A DNA stretch of 64,000 nt from Pseudolabrys sp. FHR47 (GTDB lineage: Bacteria; Pseudomonadota; Alphaproteobacteria; Rhizobiales; Xanthobacteraceae): positions 558,001-622,000 of the forward strand of contig NZ_CP039740.1 in assembly GCF_005153485.1 (NCBI RefSeq), read 5' to 3'. Shown here one piece after another: positions 29,686 through 37,718 of this stretch (within the stretch, counting starts at the first letter, position 1; every line of letters begins with the position of its first letter). A model generated the notes under the pieces. That model was not told where the DNA came from. It did not search any database and was given only the letters and a program-made list of their open reading frames with translations. The translations under genes and the position numbers were made by a program.

Positions 29686-30282
29686 ATGAGCTTTTCTCTC
29701 CCCGATCTTCCCTACGCGTATGAGGCGCTCGGCCCTTACATCTCGCGCGAGACGCTCGAATTCCATCATGACAAGCACCACAAGGCTTACGTCGACAAGG
29801 GTAACGAATTGCTCGAAAAGAGCCCGTTGAAAGGCAAGTCGCTGGAAGAGATCGTCAAGGGGGCGTACGGCAACGACGCGCCCTTGTTCAACAATGCCGG
29901 TCAGCACTTCAATCACCTGCATTTCTGGAAATGGATGAAGCCCAATGGCGGCGGTGACAAGCTGCCGGGCGAGTTGGCCAAGCAGCTGGAAGCCGATATC
30001 GGCCCACTCGACAAGGTGAAGAAGGATTTCATCGACGCCGGCGTCGGTCAGTTCGGCTCGGGTTGGGCCTGGCTTGCCGTCAAGGATGGCAAGATCGGCG
30101 TCATGAAGACGCCGAACGGCGAAAATCCGCTGGTCAACGGCGCAACACCCATTCTCGGCTGCGATGTGTGGGAGCATTCCTATTACATCGACTACCGCAA
30201 CCGGCGCGCGGACTACATCAAGGCATTTCTCGACAATCTGGTGAACTGGGAATACGTGGCCGAGCTGCTCGCGGCGGCTTAG
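29686..30282 (+). CDS. sodB: Iron superoxide dismutase SodB
   Basis: The enzyme turns superoxide into peroxide and oxygen in the cytoplasm. The 198-residue protein has the metal ligands in FHHDKHHKAYVD, QHFNHLHFWKWM and DVWEHSYYIDYRN. The glutamine in NNAGQHFNH is at the position typical of iron-type enzymes. It lies 23 bases after fdxB in the nif direction, so it is probably expressed with nitrogenase to protect the Fe protein, which produces superoxide with oxygen. Metal preference is inferred from the residue pattern. Confidence 0.93.
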   Translation: MSFSLPDLPYAYEALGPYISRETLEFHHDKHHKAYVDKGNELLEKSPLKGKSLEEIVKGAYGNDAPLFNNAGQHFNHLHFWKWMKPNGGGDKLPGELAKQLEADIGPLDKVKKDFIDAGVGQFGSGWAWLAVKDGKIGVMKTPNGENPLVNGATPILGCDVWEHSYYIDYRNRRADYIKAFLDNLVNWEYVAELLAAA

Positions 30283-30342
30283 GCCGGAAAGCAAGCGGCC
30301 TGACGGAGAAGCGGCGATCGTAGGTTGATTGGCTGAGCGATC

Positions 30343-30675
30343 ATGAGCAAGATTACCGTTGCCAAGTTCAATATCGGTCAGGCTGTCTCGCACCGGATGG
30401 CATCGTTCCGCGGCGTCGTGTTCGATATCGATCCGGAGTTCAAGAACAGCGAGGAATGGTACCAGCCGATTCCGGCCGACCTGCGGCCGCGCAAGGACCA
30501 GCCGTTTTATCATGTGCTCGCTGAGAACTCAGAAACGCAATATATCGCCTACGTCTCGGAGCAGAGCCTTATGCCGGACGTATCCGACGAGCCCGTCCGT
30601 CATCCTCAGATCGAGCTGATGTTTGAGATGGATAACGCGGGCGATTATCGCTGGCCCAGCATCAAGATGAACTGA
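30343..30675 (+). CDS. hspQ: HspQ / YccV-like protein
   Basis: The 110-residue protein matches HspQ (hemimethylated-DNA-binding YccV family): KFNIGQAVSHRMASFRGVVF, EEWYQPIPADLRPRKDQPFYH and YVSEQSLMPD. In enterobacteria HspQ modulates Lon-mediated proteolysis. It follows sodB by 60 bases on the same strand and is the last plus-strand gene before a convergent group. A role in turnover of nif proteins is possible but only inferred. Confidence 0.9.
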   Translation: MSKITVAKFNIGQAVSHRMASFRGVVFDIDPEFKNSEEWYQPIPADLRPRKDQPFYHVLAENSETQYIAYVSEQSLMPDVSDEPVRHPQIELMFEMDNAGDYRWPSIKMN

Positions 30676-30715
30676 GGCCCCGGGGCGACCGGCCAAGGAG
30701 GATGGCCGGGAACCG

Positions 30716-31030
30716 CTATTCGATACCCTGCTCGCGGGCCTTCCACATGGCGGCGATCCGAAACCGTTCGTTGATTGCCGCCGGGCTTGCCAGGATCTGC
30801 GCCTCGGCTTCTTTGAACGCGCGGATCACGATGTCGGCTTCCTCGCGGGTAAGGGCTACGCGCCCGGCCATGTGCGTGGCCTCCGGCATGACCGTCCAGA
30901 TCGCGCGCTTGTTCGGATGAAGCTTGACCTCGATCAGCTCGAAGGCCTCAAGCTCGCCATTGAGACAGATGGCGAGCCCAATGACTTCCAGTTTTCGTCC
31001 GTCCTGAGTGGTTTTCACCAGCGTTTTCAT
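30716..31030 (-). CDS. Conserved-looking orphan protein, 104 aa
   Basis: I do not recognise this family. The 104-residue protein starts KTLVKTTQDGRKLEVIGLAI and has an amphipathic helical C-terminus (ALTREEADIVIRAFKEAEAQ) with no cysteines beyond one and no membrane segment. It is the last gene of a four-gene minus-strand operon (phage-like protein, sulfurtransferase, 89-aa orphan, this gene) behind a NifA-type promoter at 32761. It overlaps the upstream gene by four bases, which supports it as real. Confidence 0.7.
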   Translation of the reverse strand: MKTLVKTTQDGRKLEVIGLAICLNGELEAFELIEVKLHPNKRAIWTVMPEATHMAGRVALTREEADIVIRAFKEAEAQILASPAAINERFRIAAMWKAREQGIE

Positions 31031-31296
31031 GGTTGCGTTCCGTCTTGTCCTGCGAGCCAGCTATAGCCGCCCTGGTCCCACAATTGAGCGAGCGTTTGAT
31101 CCGGCTGCCAGGTGGGGAACTGCGCTTTTAAAGCGTCATAGTCGGCGCGAAATCGCGCGGCGTCGTCGCCCTTCAAGTTTGCGACGAGATCGTCGGTCTT
31201 GAACCGTAGCACGAAGGTGCCGCCATCCGCGGCCGCCAGCAGCTCGTATTCCGCGCCTTCCGCGATCAGGGTGAGCGGCGTTTGTTTGTCGTTCAA
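31027..31296 (-). CDS. Orphan protein, 89 aa, TTG start
   Basis: I do not recognise this family. The 89-residue protein is soluble, with an acidic, helix-rich middle (DDAARFRADYDALKAQFP) and WQPDQTLAQLWDQGGYSWLA near its end. The start is TTG at 31296, eight bases after a strong GGGAGG; no ATG occurs in the frame. The stop overlaps the start of the 104-aa gene (ATGA). It sits 24 bases after the sulfurtransferase. Confidence 0.65.
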   Translation of the reverse strand: MNDKQTPLTLIAEGAEYELLAAADGGTFVLRFKTDDLVANLKGDDAARFRADYDALKAQFPTWQPDQTLAQLWDQGGYSWLAGQDGTQP

Positions 31297-31320
31297 AAAA
31301 CACGCCTCCCGTTGAATATG

Positions 31321-32175
31321 TCATGCAGCGACGGGTGTATCGTCGACGAGGCCCCATTCCGCCCAGGAGCCGTCATAGACTGCGGCGTTCTGATGGCCGA
31401 GCAGGAAGAGCCCCAGCGCGATCATGCAGGACGTGATGCCGGAGGCGCAGGTACTCACGACCGGACGCTGGAGGTCGACGCCGGCGGCCGAGAAGCGCGC
31501 GGCCAGTGCGTCCGCGGCCAAGAAGGCGCCCGTGTCGGGGTGAATGAGGTCGCCCCACGGTATGTTGACGGCGTTTGGAATGTGGCCGAGCTTCTTGAAC
31601 GGAAAGACATCCTCCTGGCTGCCGTCGAACTTGCCGGGGCCGCGCGCATCGATCGCCTGGTCTGCTCCCGATGAAAGATTGGCTTTCATCTCATCCAGCG
31701 TGCGAACAAGCGCGGGATTGAAGGCGGCCGTGAAGCTTTTCGGTTCGGGGCGGACCGGCGTCATTTCCGCCGGCAGCTTTTCTTTGGTCCATTTGCCGAA
31801 ACCGCCGTCAAGCATGGCGACATTGTCGTAGCCAAACACGCGGAACATCCACCAGGCGCGCGCGGCGGCCGACCCACCGCAATGGCGGTCGTAAACCACG
31901 ACGTGATCGCCGTCGCCGATCCCGAGCAGGCCCACCTTCTTTGCGAAATCCGCTGCGCTCGGCAGCATATGGGGGAGCGGATTGGCTTTGTCCGCGACAT
32001 GATCGATGTCGAAATGCACCGAACCGGGAAGATGCCGTCCGCGATATTGCGTCCGGCCGTCAAGATTTGTGCTGGTATGATGCCAGGTGCAATCGAGAAT
32101 CCGAACGCCTGGATCGGCAAGGTTGGCGGCAAGCCATTCCGTACTTACCAGCGCTGCCTGATCTGGAGTGGTCAT
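31321..32175 (-). CDS. Two-domain rhodanese-type sulfurtransferase
   Basis: This resembles thiosulfate/3-mercaptopyruvate sulfurtransferases (SseA). The 284-residue protein has an inactive N-terminal rhodanese domain (about residues 1-140) with the CRHWIV-like region and a C-terminal catalytic domain with the active cysteine in STCASGITS (the usual MST loop is CGSGVT). The preferred ATG at 32175 has GGAG ten bases upstream; an upstream ATG at 32214 adds 13 residues. It could supply persulfide sulfur for Fe-S or cofactor synthesis under nif control (inference from its operon). Confidence 0.88.
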   Translation of the reverse strand: MTTPDQAALVSTEWLAANLADPGVRILDCTWHHTSTNLDGRTQYRGRHLPGSVHFDIDHVADKANPLPHMLPSAADFAKKVGLLGIGDGDHVVVYDRHCGGSAAARAWWMFRVFGYDNVAMLDGGFGKWTKEKLPAEMTPVRPEPKSFTAAFNPALVRTLDEMKANLSSGADQAIDARGPGKFDGSQEDVFPFKKLGHIPNAVNIPWGDLIHPDTGAFLAADALAARFSAAGVDLQRPVVSTCASGITSCMIALGLFLLGHQNAAVYDGSWAEWGLVDDTPVAA

Positions 32176-32265
32176 GGCACTACGTCTCCACGTCGTAAAG
32201 CCGACATCTGTCATCAGTTGAATGAGGTACGAGGCGCTCTTTCGCTTTCGTCCGTTCGCTGGTTG

Positions 32266-32724
32266 TTAAAGGCTTCTGGGCATCGGGTATCCACTACGGG
32301 GCTTGGTATCGTAATAGTCCGGCCTCTCGGGCCAACTGCCCTCGAGAATGAACTTGAACTTGGTCAGGGTGACGGGCGCGCCCTGCGAGCAGGACACCTC
32401 CGCGAATTTGACCTCACGATCGCCGGGCCCTGCCGAGAAATCGGCGACCACAGTGCTATCCGCCTTGCGAGCCCGCGCAAACCCCGGTGTGCCGACGCTG
32501 GTCGCGAGCACGGTACTGACGACGAAGTTGGGCTTTTCCAAACCGTTAGCGGCGGGTCCGAAGGCCGGTGTCGCGAACGTGAAGGTTGCGAGCACGCCGC
32601 TGCGGTCGACCGGCTTGTCCGCCGTGATCGGGCGGGCGACCGAATAAACAGTTAGCGTACCCCCATCGAGCAGGGCCTTAAGCTCATCGACGGAACAATT
32701 GACGAAATCCAGTGCGACATTCAT
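32266..32724 (-). CDS. Phage-virion-like small protein, first gene of a NifA-type operon
   Basis: The 152-residue protein contains LKALLDGGTLTVYSVARP, LATFTFATPAFGP, then FARARKADSTVVADFS and VTLTKFKFILEG. From memory this pattern (LLDGGTLRIY...P, LATL.F..PAFG, ATG-like middle, ...TSF...) is that of a small beta-rich protein of siphophage and prophage structural regions. No other phage gene is present. The ATG at 32724 has GGAGAT just upstream, and a sigma54 promoter with NifA site precedes it. It heads the operon leading to the sulfurtransferase. Function unknown; the family call needs a profile search. Confidence 0.6.
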   Translation of the reverse strand: MNVALDFVNCSVDELKALLDGGTLTVYSVARPITADKPVDRSGVLATFTFATPAFGPAANGLEKPNFVVSTVLATSVGTPGFARARKADSTVVADFSAGPGDREVKFAEVSCSQGAPVTLTKFKFILEGSWPERPDYYDTKPRSGYPMPRSL

Positions 32725-32760
32725 CTCGATCTCCAGACGCCGGCAGTTCGTGGAGAGAAG

Positions 32761-32776
32761 ATCAAGATTTGTGCCA
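32761..32776 (-). promoter_or_regulatory. Sigma54 promoter for the phage-like/sulfurtransferase operon
   Basis: On the minus strand TGGCACAAATCTTGAT has a perfect TGGCAC -24 half and TTGA at -12, the same variant as the fdx-suf promoter. It starts 37 bases upstream of the gene. Confidence 0.55.
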
Positions 32777-32847
32777 GTCGAATTTGGCGCGGAGGCTGCG
32801 CAATTCGGGGCCGTTCGGTCCCGAATTACCCAGATAATGCAGGTCTT

Positions 32848-32863
32848 TGTCTCAATTCCGACA
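32848..32863. promoter_or_regulatory. NifA upstream site in the gap 32725-33060
   Basis: An exact TGT-N10-ACA lies 73 bases upstream of the minus-strand -24 element, the standard spacing in this island. The rest of the 336-base gap holds no gene, and I found no convincing sigma54 promoter for the plus-strand amine oxidase. Confidence 0.6.
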
Positions 32864-33060
32864 CTCGCGGCGATTTGCGACACCGCTAACGAACGGGCCG
32901 GCCCGGTGCGCCTGGTGCGCCCGGAGTGGAGGACGGTCCTACATCCGGGTCGCGATAATGGTCATCCGAAATCATGCGGTACGGCGCTGCTGCGGGCGGT
33001 CGCGGAGTTTGCGTGATTCTTGCAAGGTCCTGTTGGCTGGTTGTACGTGAAGGATAACCG

Positions 33061-34677
33061 ATGCTGGAGACGGCGATTGTCGGCGGCGGGATCTGCGGCT
33101 TGGCTTTGGCGCGGAGCCTGCACCGCCAAGGCCGAAGCTTTGCACTGTTCGAAGCGCGTCCGCGGCTGGGCGGGCGCATTCTCTCGGTCACCTGCATTCG
33201 GTCTGGTGCGGCGATCGATCTCGGCCCGGCCTGGTTCTGGCCGGAGACGCAGCCGCTGGTGACGGGGTTGATCGCCGAGTTCGGGCTCGCGCACTTCCCA
33301 CAGCACGATCAGGGCGCGCTGCTTCATCTGCGTGAGGCCGACAAGACGCCCGATGTGATGGTCGACAAGCCGGTTCACAATGGCGCACGGCGCCTGGAAG
33401 GCGGCATGGCAGGTCTCGTGGGCGCGCTTGCCAAGGACCTGCCGCGCGATTGTTTGCGCTTCGATCATGTTCTTACAGGCATGCGTGACGGCGGCGATCA
33501 TGTCGCGCTCACCTTGCGCAGTGGCGACCACCTCACCGAGGTCGTGGCGCGGCAGGCGGTCATAGCCCTGCCGCCGCGGCTGGTCGAGGAGCACATCCGC
33601 TTCGAGCCCGGTCTCGACGAGGCGACGCGAACTGCGTTGCGTGAAACCGAAACCTGGATGGCCGCGCAGGCCAAGGTCGCCATCGGCTATGACCGGCCGT
33701 TCTGGCGCGACGCCGGGCAATCGGGCAATGCCTTCGTCACGCACGAACAGGCCGTCGTCGGCGAGATATTCGACGCGTGCGATGCGACCGCCACCAAGGC
33801 GGCGCTGGGTGGTTTTCTCGCTTTGTCGCCGGAACTGCGGCAATCCTTTAGCGCTGGCCTTCCCATGCTGATGACGAGCCAGATGATGCAGGTGTTCGGC
33901 TCGGCGCTCGAACACGGCGAGCAGCACTATCAGGACTGGGCGACGGAACCCTTCACCTGCAGCACGCGCGATCGCGCTACGCCGCGCGCCGAACATGTCG
34001 ACTTTTCTAATCCGCTGCTGCGCCGCGCCTTATGGAACGGCAAGCTCCACTTCGGCGGCTCGGAAACGGCATCGCGCGGCGCCGGCTACCTCGAAGGTGC
34101 GCTGGAGGCCGCGCGGCGCATCCAACGCGCCCTCGGTCGCGCCGACGACGCCACGGCGCCGGTGGAAAGCGCATCGACCAATGCCGCCAGCCTCGCCCGC
34201 TTCAGCGCCTGGGTAGCGGCGCAAGGCGAGACGGCCTTTGACAAATACCATCAGCACCTCAACCGCAGCCTCGCCGCCCAGAAAAAGCAGCAACTGACGC
34301 AGTGGGCCATTCTCGGATCGGTCGAGGAGATCTACGGCGAGGCGCTCGAGGTTCTCAACGATCTGCGTTTCGACATGAGCGCGGTGGCGGTCGAACGCGG
34401 CCGCTCGGCGCTCATGCCCGACGTGCAGAAACCGTTCCGCGACCTCATGCAGGCGCTCCTGGACGATGTCATCGCCTTCAACCGGACATCCTGCGCGTTG
34501 TCGAACTTTCCCGACGAGCATCATCCGTCCAAAGAATACATGCAGACTATTCTCAGGGATGTCGCCGCGGTCTGGCAGGAGTTTTCGCTGTCGGCCAACA
34601 GGCTGCTGCTGGCCAAGGCGGAAACGGCGTCGGGCCGCCGCCCGCAGACCGGCGCGGCGACAGGCATGTCGTTGTAG
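33061..34677 (+). CDS. FAD-dependent amine oxidase-like protein with C-terminal extension
   Basis: Residues 1-350 form a flavin amine oxidase fold: dinucleotide motif AIVGGGICGLALARSL, the ARPRLGGRILSV block, and near residue 340 LHFGGSETASRGAGYLEGAL, which is the FAD-closing motif of monoamine oxidases. The remaining ~185 residues (from about 355) are unlike amine oxidases, helical, and unrecognised. No signal peptide. Substrate unknown. It is followed 11 bases later by a Rieske protein, so it may take part in a redox pair. The ATG at 33061 begins exactly at the flavin-binding strand. Confidence 0.85.
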   Translation: MLETAIVGGGICGLALARSLHRQGRSFALFEARPRLGGRILSVTCIRSGAAIDLGPAWFWPETQPLVTGLIAEFGLAHFPQHDQGALLHLREADKTPDVMVDKPVHNGARRLEGGMAGLVGALAKDLPRDCLRFDHVLTGMRDGGDHVALTLRSGDHLTEVVARQAVIALPPRLVEEHIRFEPGLDEATRTALRETETWMAAQAKVAIGYDRPFWRDAGQSGNAFVTHEQAVVGEIFDACDATATKAALGGFLALSPELRQSFSAGLPMLMTSQMMQVFGSALEHGEQHYQDWATEPFTCSTRDRATPRAEHVDFSNPLLRRALWNGKLHFGGSETASRGAGYLEGALEAARRIQRALGRADDATAPVESASTNAASLARFSAWVAAQGETAFDKYHQHLNRSLAAQKKQQLTQWAILGSVEEIYGEALEVLNDLRFDMSAVAVERGRSALMPDVQKPFRDLMQALLDDVIAFNRTSCALSNFPDEHHPSKEYMQTILRDVAAVWQEFSLSANRLLLAKAETASGRRPQTGAATGMSL

Positions 34678-34688
34678 AAGAGGGCATT

Positions 34689-35096
34689 ATGGATTCCAGC
34701 GTCGCCTATGTCGTTTGCAGCATGAGCGATATCCCGAGCCAGAAGGCCAGGGGTTTTCAGCTCATGCGGGTCGAGGAAGACGGCACCAAGCGGCCGTGGT
34801 CCATTATCGTGGTGCGATGGGGGCGGCAGGTCTTCGGCTACGTCAACAAGTGCCCGCACGACGGCGTCAATCTCGACTGGGAGCGCAACCAGTTTCTCGA
34901 TCCCAACGGCATCCGGCTGATGTGCGGCAAGCACGGCGCGCTGTTCGAGCTCGGCACCGGCCAATGCGTCGATGGGCCGTGCAAGGGCCGGGCGCTGATG
35001 CCGGTCGCGCTGAGCGTCCTCGACGGCGACATCTGCGTGACCGGTGTCACACTGGTCGAAGACGAGGAGGCACTGCCCGACGAGCAGGACGCGTAA
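34689..35096 (+). CDS. Rieske-type [2Fe-2S] protein
   Basis: The 135-residue soluble protein has the Rieske motifs NKCPHDGVNLDW and LMCGKHGALFELGTGQCVDGPC. The second motif is followed by two further cysteines (GQCVDGPC) shared with the Rieske protein at 49161-49610, so those two are paralogues and differ from the 6077-6415 protein. It lies 11 bases after the amine oxidase gene and is probably its electron partner or works in the same reaction. Convergent with the next gene. Confidence 0.9.
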   Translation: MDSSVAYVVCSMSDIPSQKARGFQLMRVEEDGTKRPWSIIVVRWGRQVFGYVNKCPHDGVNLDWERNQFLDPNGIRLMCGKHGALFELGTGQCVDGPCKGRALMPVALSVLDGDICVTGVTLVEDEEALPDEQDA

Positions 35097-35100
35097 GCGC

Positions 35101-35718
35101 TCAGACTGGGCGGTTTTCGTTGCGGTTCTTCACCGGCTCCATCCTGGCGAGACCCTGCTCGTAGGTGATGGTTTCGTACTTGGCCTCGAAGCCGCGCGCG
35201 GCGTCGAGGACATAATCGAGTTTGCCGGCGGTATCGAGCTTCTTGATATCGTTCTTGTCGATGCTCAACAGATCCATCGTCTCCTTCCACACCGTCGATT
35301 CATCGCATGGCAGGACATAAAAGGGGATGTTTCGCAGGCTCAGCCGGTATTTCGCCAGCAGGTCGATATTGTTGCAGAACATGAAATACGTCCCGGCCGG
35401 GCTCAGGAGGCCGTCCAGCACCTCGGATGCGGTCTCAAGGTAAGCAAAGGAGTGCAGGTAGCCGGCGAGCACCGGGATGGTTGCTTCACCTTCCTGAGCA
35501 ATGGCCAGCACTTGCTCGATTGAAAAATCGGGCGGGCGCTTTTCATCCGCGAGCTGAGCCTGGAATTTGAGGGCGATGTCGCCCCGGAAGCCGAACCGGC
35601 CGGGCTTTGTCGTCGGGCTCCTAAGGACCGCATTGAGAAGGCGCCCTTCCGCGTCGAGCCGGGCAAAGGCGGTCTTATCGATCGTCGAGGGCTTCTTCTC
35701 AATCGTTGTCGTCGACAT
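35101..35718 (-). CDS. Orphan protein, 205 aa
   Basis: I do not recognise this family. The 205-residue soluble protein has a basic N-terminus, then an alpha/beta-looking core (PPDFSIEQVLAIAQEGEATI, SPAGTYFMFCNNIDLLAKYR, NIPFYVLPCDES). Two cysteines are in the middle. GGAGA lies six bases upstream of the ATG. It is divergent from the AAA+ gene at 35869 and shares its 150-base intergenic space, where a TGT-N10-ACA site overlaps this start codon. The pairing with the AAA+ gene suggests a joint function (inference). Confidence 0.75.
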   Translation of the reverse strand: MSTTTIEKKPSTIDKTAFARLDAEGRLLNAVLRSPTTKPGRFGFRGDIALKFQAQLADEKRPPDFSIEQVLAIAQEGEATIPVLAGYLHSFAYLETASEVLDGLLSPAGTYFMFCNNIDLLAKYRLSLRNIPFYVLPCDESTVWKETMDLLSIDKNDIKKLDTAGKLDYVLDAARGFEAKYETITYEQGLARMEPVKNRNENRPV

Positions 35719-35803
35719 AACATTCTCCGCATTGATGTCGGGTTGTTTGTCGTTGTCGCCCGACCGCCTTCAGGCCCATGCAAATAGCCTGCCGGTCTGC
35801 GTG

Positions 35804-35819
35804 TGGCGCGAATTGTGCA
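35804..35819 (+). promoter_or_regulatory. Candidate sigma54 promoter of the AAA+ gene
   Basis: TGGCGCGAATTGTGCA has GG and GC at ten-base spacing. An exact TGT-N10-ACA site at 35707-35722 lies 83 bases upstream. Transcription would start near 35831, 38 bases before the chosen start codon, which supports the ATG at 35869 over the GTG at 35803. Confidence 0.45.
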
Positions 35820-35868
35820 GTTCTTCAGGACGAAGCGTCGACTTTCCGACAAAAGCCGCCACACGACC

Positions 35869-37557
35869 ATGAAGCTGCAGATAGAACGGCCCCACATCGA
35901 GGCGCTCGTGACCAACTTCCCCGGTCTGGCGCCGCTCAAGGAGCAGTTGCGCTTTGGCGACCGGGCGGAGGTTGCGTTTAGCCGGCTCTCGAATGCGGAG
36001 CTCAACTTCCTGCAAGAGCTCTACGAGCGCGCGGGGCCGGAGATGCGGGCCCGTTCGGCACAGATCGCAACGCTTCAGCGTGTTTTCGACGGCGATGACA
36101 CGCGGTTTGCCGCCGATGATCTCGAATCGGTGCTGCCGGCCATCGCTCGCTACCTGATTGCGAATGCCATTCGCGGCTGGATGTTCACAGCGAGTGTGGC
36201 GAGCCGGCCCTTGCCTTACGTCGTGACCCGGCTCGATTACACACCGCCCTCGAATGACGAGACCGGGCGGATATTCATCGAATTGAAGGCCAATGCGAAA
36301 GGGACGATCACATCGACCACGTTGCGCATTTCCGCCGGCGATGTTGTCGGTAAGACGGTGGCGGAAATCTTCGCCGCCAAGGGGTTCCTGAAGGAGACGC
36401 CCGAGTTGATCAAAGCCTATGACGAGACGGCGGAGCGATACTTTGCCTGGCGCGGTCAATACGGCGCGCAGTTCTCCGGCCGGGGCACCGGCTTCTATGC
36501 CGAGGATCCGAACTCCTCGCATCGCGACACGGATTGGTCGCGCAAGGACGTCGTCGTGCTGTCGTCCGGCGGTGGGGCGGCGCGTCTCGTCAATGACGAA
36601 AGCATTCTGACGACGCGCGCGCTGACGCTCGACGTCACCGGCGACATTCTTGGCCAGTATTTGCGCAAGGCGGCCAAAAGCAATCTCTACAATGCCGAGG
36701 GCGAGGTGGAGGAATCCAAGGCCGCGATACCGAACGGATTGTTCTGCAGCATTCCGGTCCACGCCTATGTTCTCATGTTCCACCTCGATCTGCATCACCA
36801 TGTGTGGGTTCATGTCGATGACATGAGACCTTACGCCTATCAGCCGGACCTGAAGCAAAAGCTGATCCTGCCCGAGGAGCAGACCGATCTCATCGACATC
36901 CTCACGGCGGAAATGGATGTCCTGATGGATGACATCGTGGCCGGAAAGTCGGGAGGAACGACGGTCCTATGCGCGGGCCCGCCCGGAGTCGGCAAGACGC
37001 TGACGGCCGAGGTCTATGCCGAGATCATTCAGCGGCCGCTCTACCGTGTCCATTCCGGCCAGCTCGGGCTCAATGTCGCTGCCATGGAGAGCGCCCTCAA
37101 GGACGCCCTGACGCGTGCCCAGCGCTGGGGCGCCGTCATGCTGATCGACGAAGCCGACGTGTACATCAAGCGCCGCGACGACGACATCACCATGAATGCC
37201 GTGGTCGGCGTCTTCTTGCGCGTCCTGGAATATTTCAACGGCCTCTTATTCCTGACGACCAATCGCATCGACGATATCGACGAGGCCATCGTTTCACGCT
37301 GCATCGCGCTCATCAAGTTCTACCCGCCGGATACCGAGGCCCGCCGCAAGATCTGGACGGTGATGGGACGGCAGTTCGCGCTCGATCTCGATCGGGTGTT
37401 GATCGACGCCCTGGTCGATGCGTTTCCGACGGCGTCCGGCCGCGACATCAAAGGCCTCGCCAAGCTTGTCGCCAAATATTGCTGCCACAAGAAGACCGGG
37501 CCCTCGCTGGAGGTGTTTCGGCGCTGCGCCGTGTTCCGGGGCATCGACCTCGATTAA
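35869..37557 (+). CDS. AAA+ ATPase with large unrecognised N-terminal region
   Basis: The 562-residue protein has one AAA+ module at its C-terminus: Walker A GPPGVGKT (about residues 370-377), Walker B VMLIDEAD (about 423-430), a sensor-1 like FLTTNRIDDIDEAI and a C-terminal lid. The order and motifs resemble classical protein-remodelling AAA+ enzymes (Cdc48/FtsH/Rubisco-activase side of the family), not sigma54 activators: no GAFTGA loop. The first 350 residues are unrecognised. A role as a remodelling chaperone in the nif regulon is a guess from context. The ATG at 35869 is preferred; a GTG at 35803 would add 22 basic residues. Confidence 0.8.
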   Translation: MKLQIERPHIEALVTNFPGLAPLKEQLRFGDRAEVAFSRLSNAELNFLQELYERAGPEMRARSAQIATLQRVFDGDDTRFAADDLESVLPAIARYLIANAIRGWMFTASVASRPLPYVVTRLDYTPPSNDETGRIFIELKANAKGTITSTTLRISAGDVVGKTVAEIFAAKGFLKETPELIKAYDETAERYFAWRGQYGAQFSGRGTGFYAEDPNSSHRDTDWSRKDVVVLSSGGGAARLVNDESILTTRALTLDVTGDILGQYLRKAAKSNLYNAEGEVEESKAAIPNGLFCSIPVHAYVLMFHLDLHHHVWVHVDDMRPYAYQPDLKQKLILPEEQTDLIDILTAEMDVLMDDIVAGKSGGTTVLCAGPPGVGKTLTAEVYAEIIQRPLYRVHSGQLGLNVAAMESALKDALTRAQRWGAVMLIDEADVYIKRRDDDITMNAVVGVFLRVLEYFNGLLFLTTNRIDDIDEAIVSRCIALIKFYPPDTEARRKIWTVMGRQFALDLDRVLIDALVDAFPTASGRDIKGLAKLVAKYCCHKKTGPSLEVFRRCAVFRGIDLD

Positions 37558-37588
37558 CCGCGTCGGCGGGCAGCGGCCCTACGCGCCG

Positions 37589-37604
37589 TGTCGGAAAGCC
37601 AACA
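37589..37604 (+). promoter_or_regulatory. NifA upstream site for the iscA-nfu-nifS operon
   Basis: An exact TGT-N10-ACA lies 62 bases upstream of the -24 element at 37665. Confidence 0.65.
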
Positions 37605-37664
37605 CGCGTCGCAAATGCGACAGCCTAAGCTCGGAAACACGTGTCTGCCCAATGGATTGGTAGG

Positions 37665-37680
37665 TGGCACAGGTCTTGCG
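37665..37680 (+). promoter_or_regulatory. Sigma54 promoter of the iscA-nfu-nifS-nifT operon
   Basis: TGGCACAGGTCTTGCG fits the -24/-12 consensus well, with correct spacing. The start would be near 37692, 27 bases before the iscA-like gene. Confidence 0.8.
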
Positions 37681-37718
37681 ACTTGGCTGTCGAGCTACTC
37701 GACATCGAAGGGCGAGCC

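Noticed and set aside
33000..33060. Sigma54 promoter for the plus-strand amine oxidase
   Set aside because: TTGCA is present near 33021 but no GG occurs at the required distance.
35803..35868. GTG start giving a longer AAA+ protein
   Set aside because: It would start before the predicted transcription start and adds a basic, unconserved-looking leader without a ribosome site.
37605..37640. TCGCAAATGCGA inverted repeat before the iscA-like gene as an operator
   Set aside because: Short, common type of palindrome in GC-rich DNA, with no matching copy elsewhere at a comparable position.
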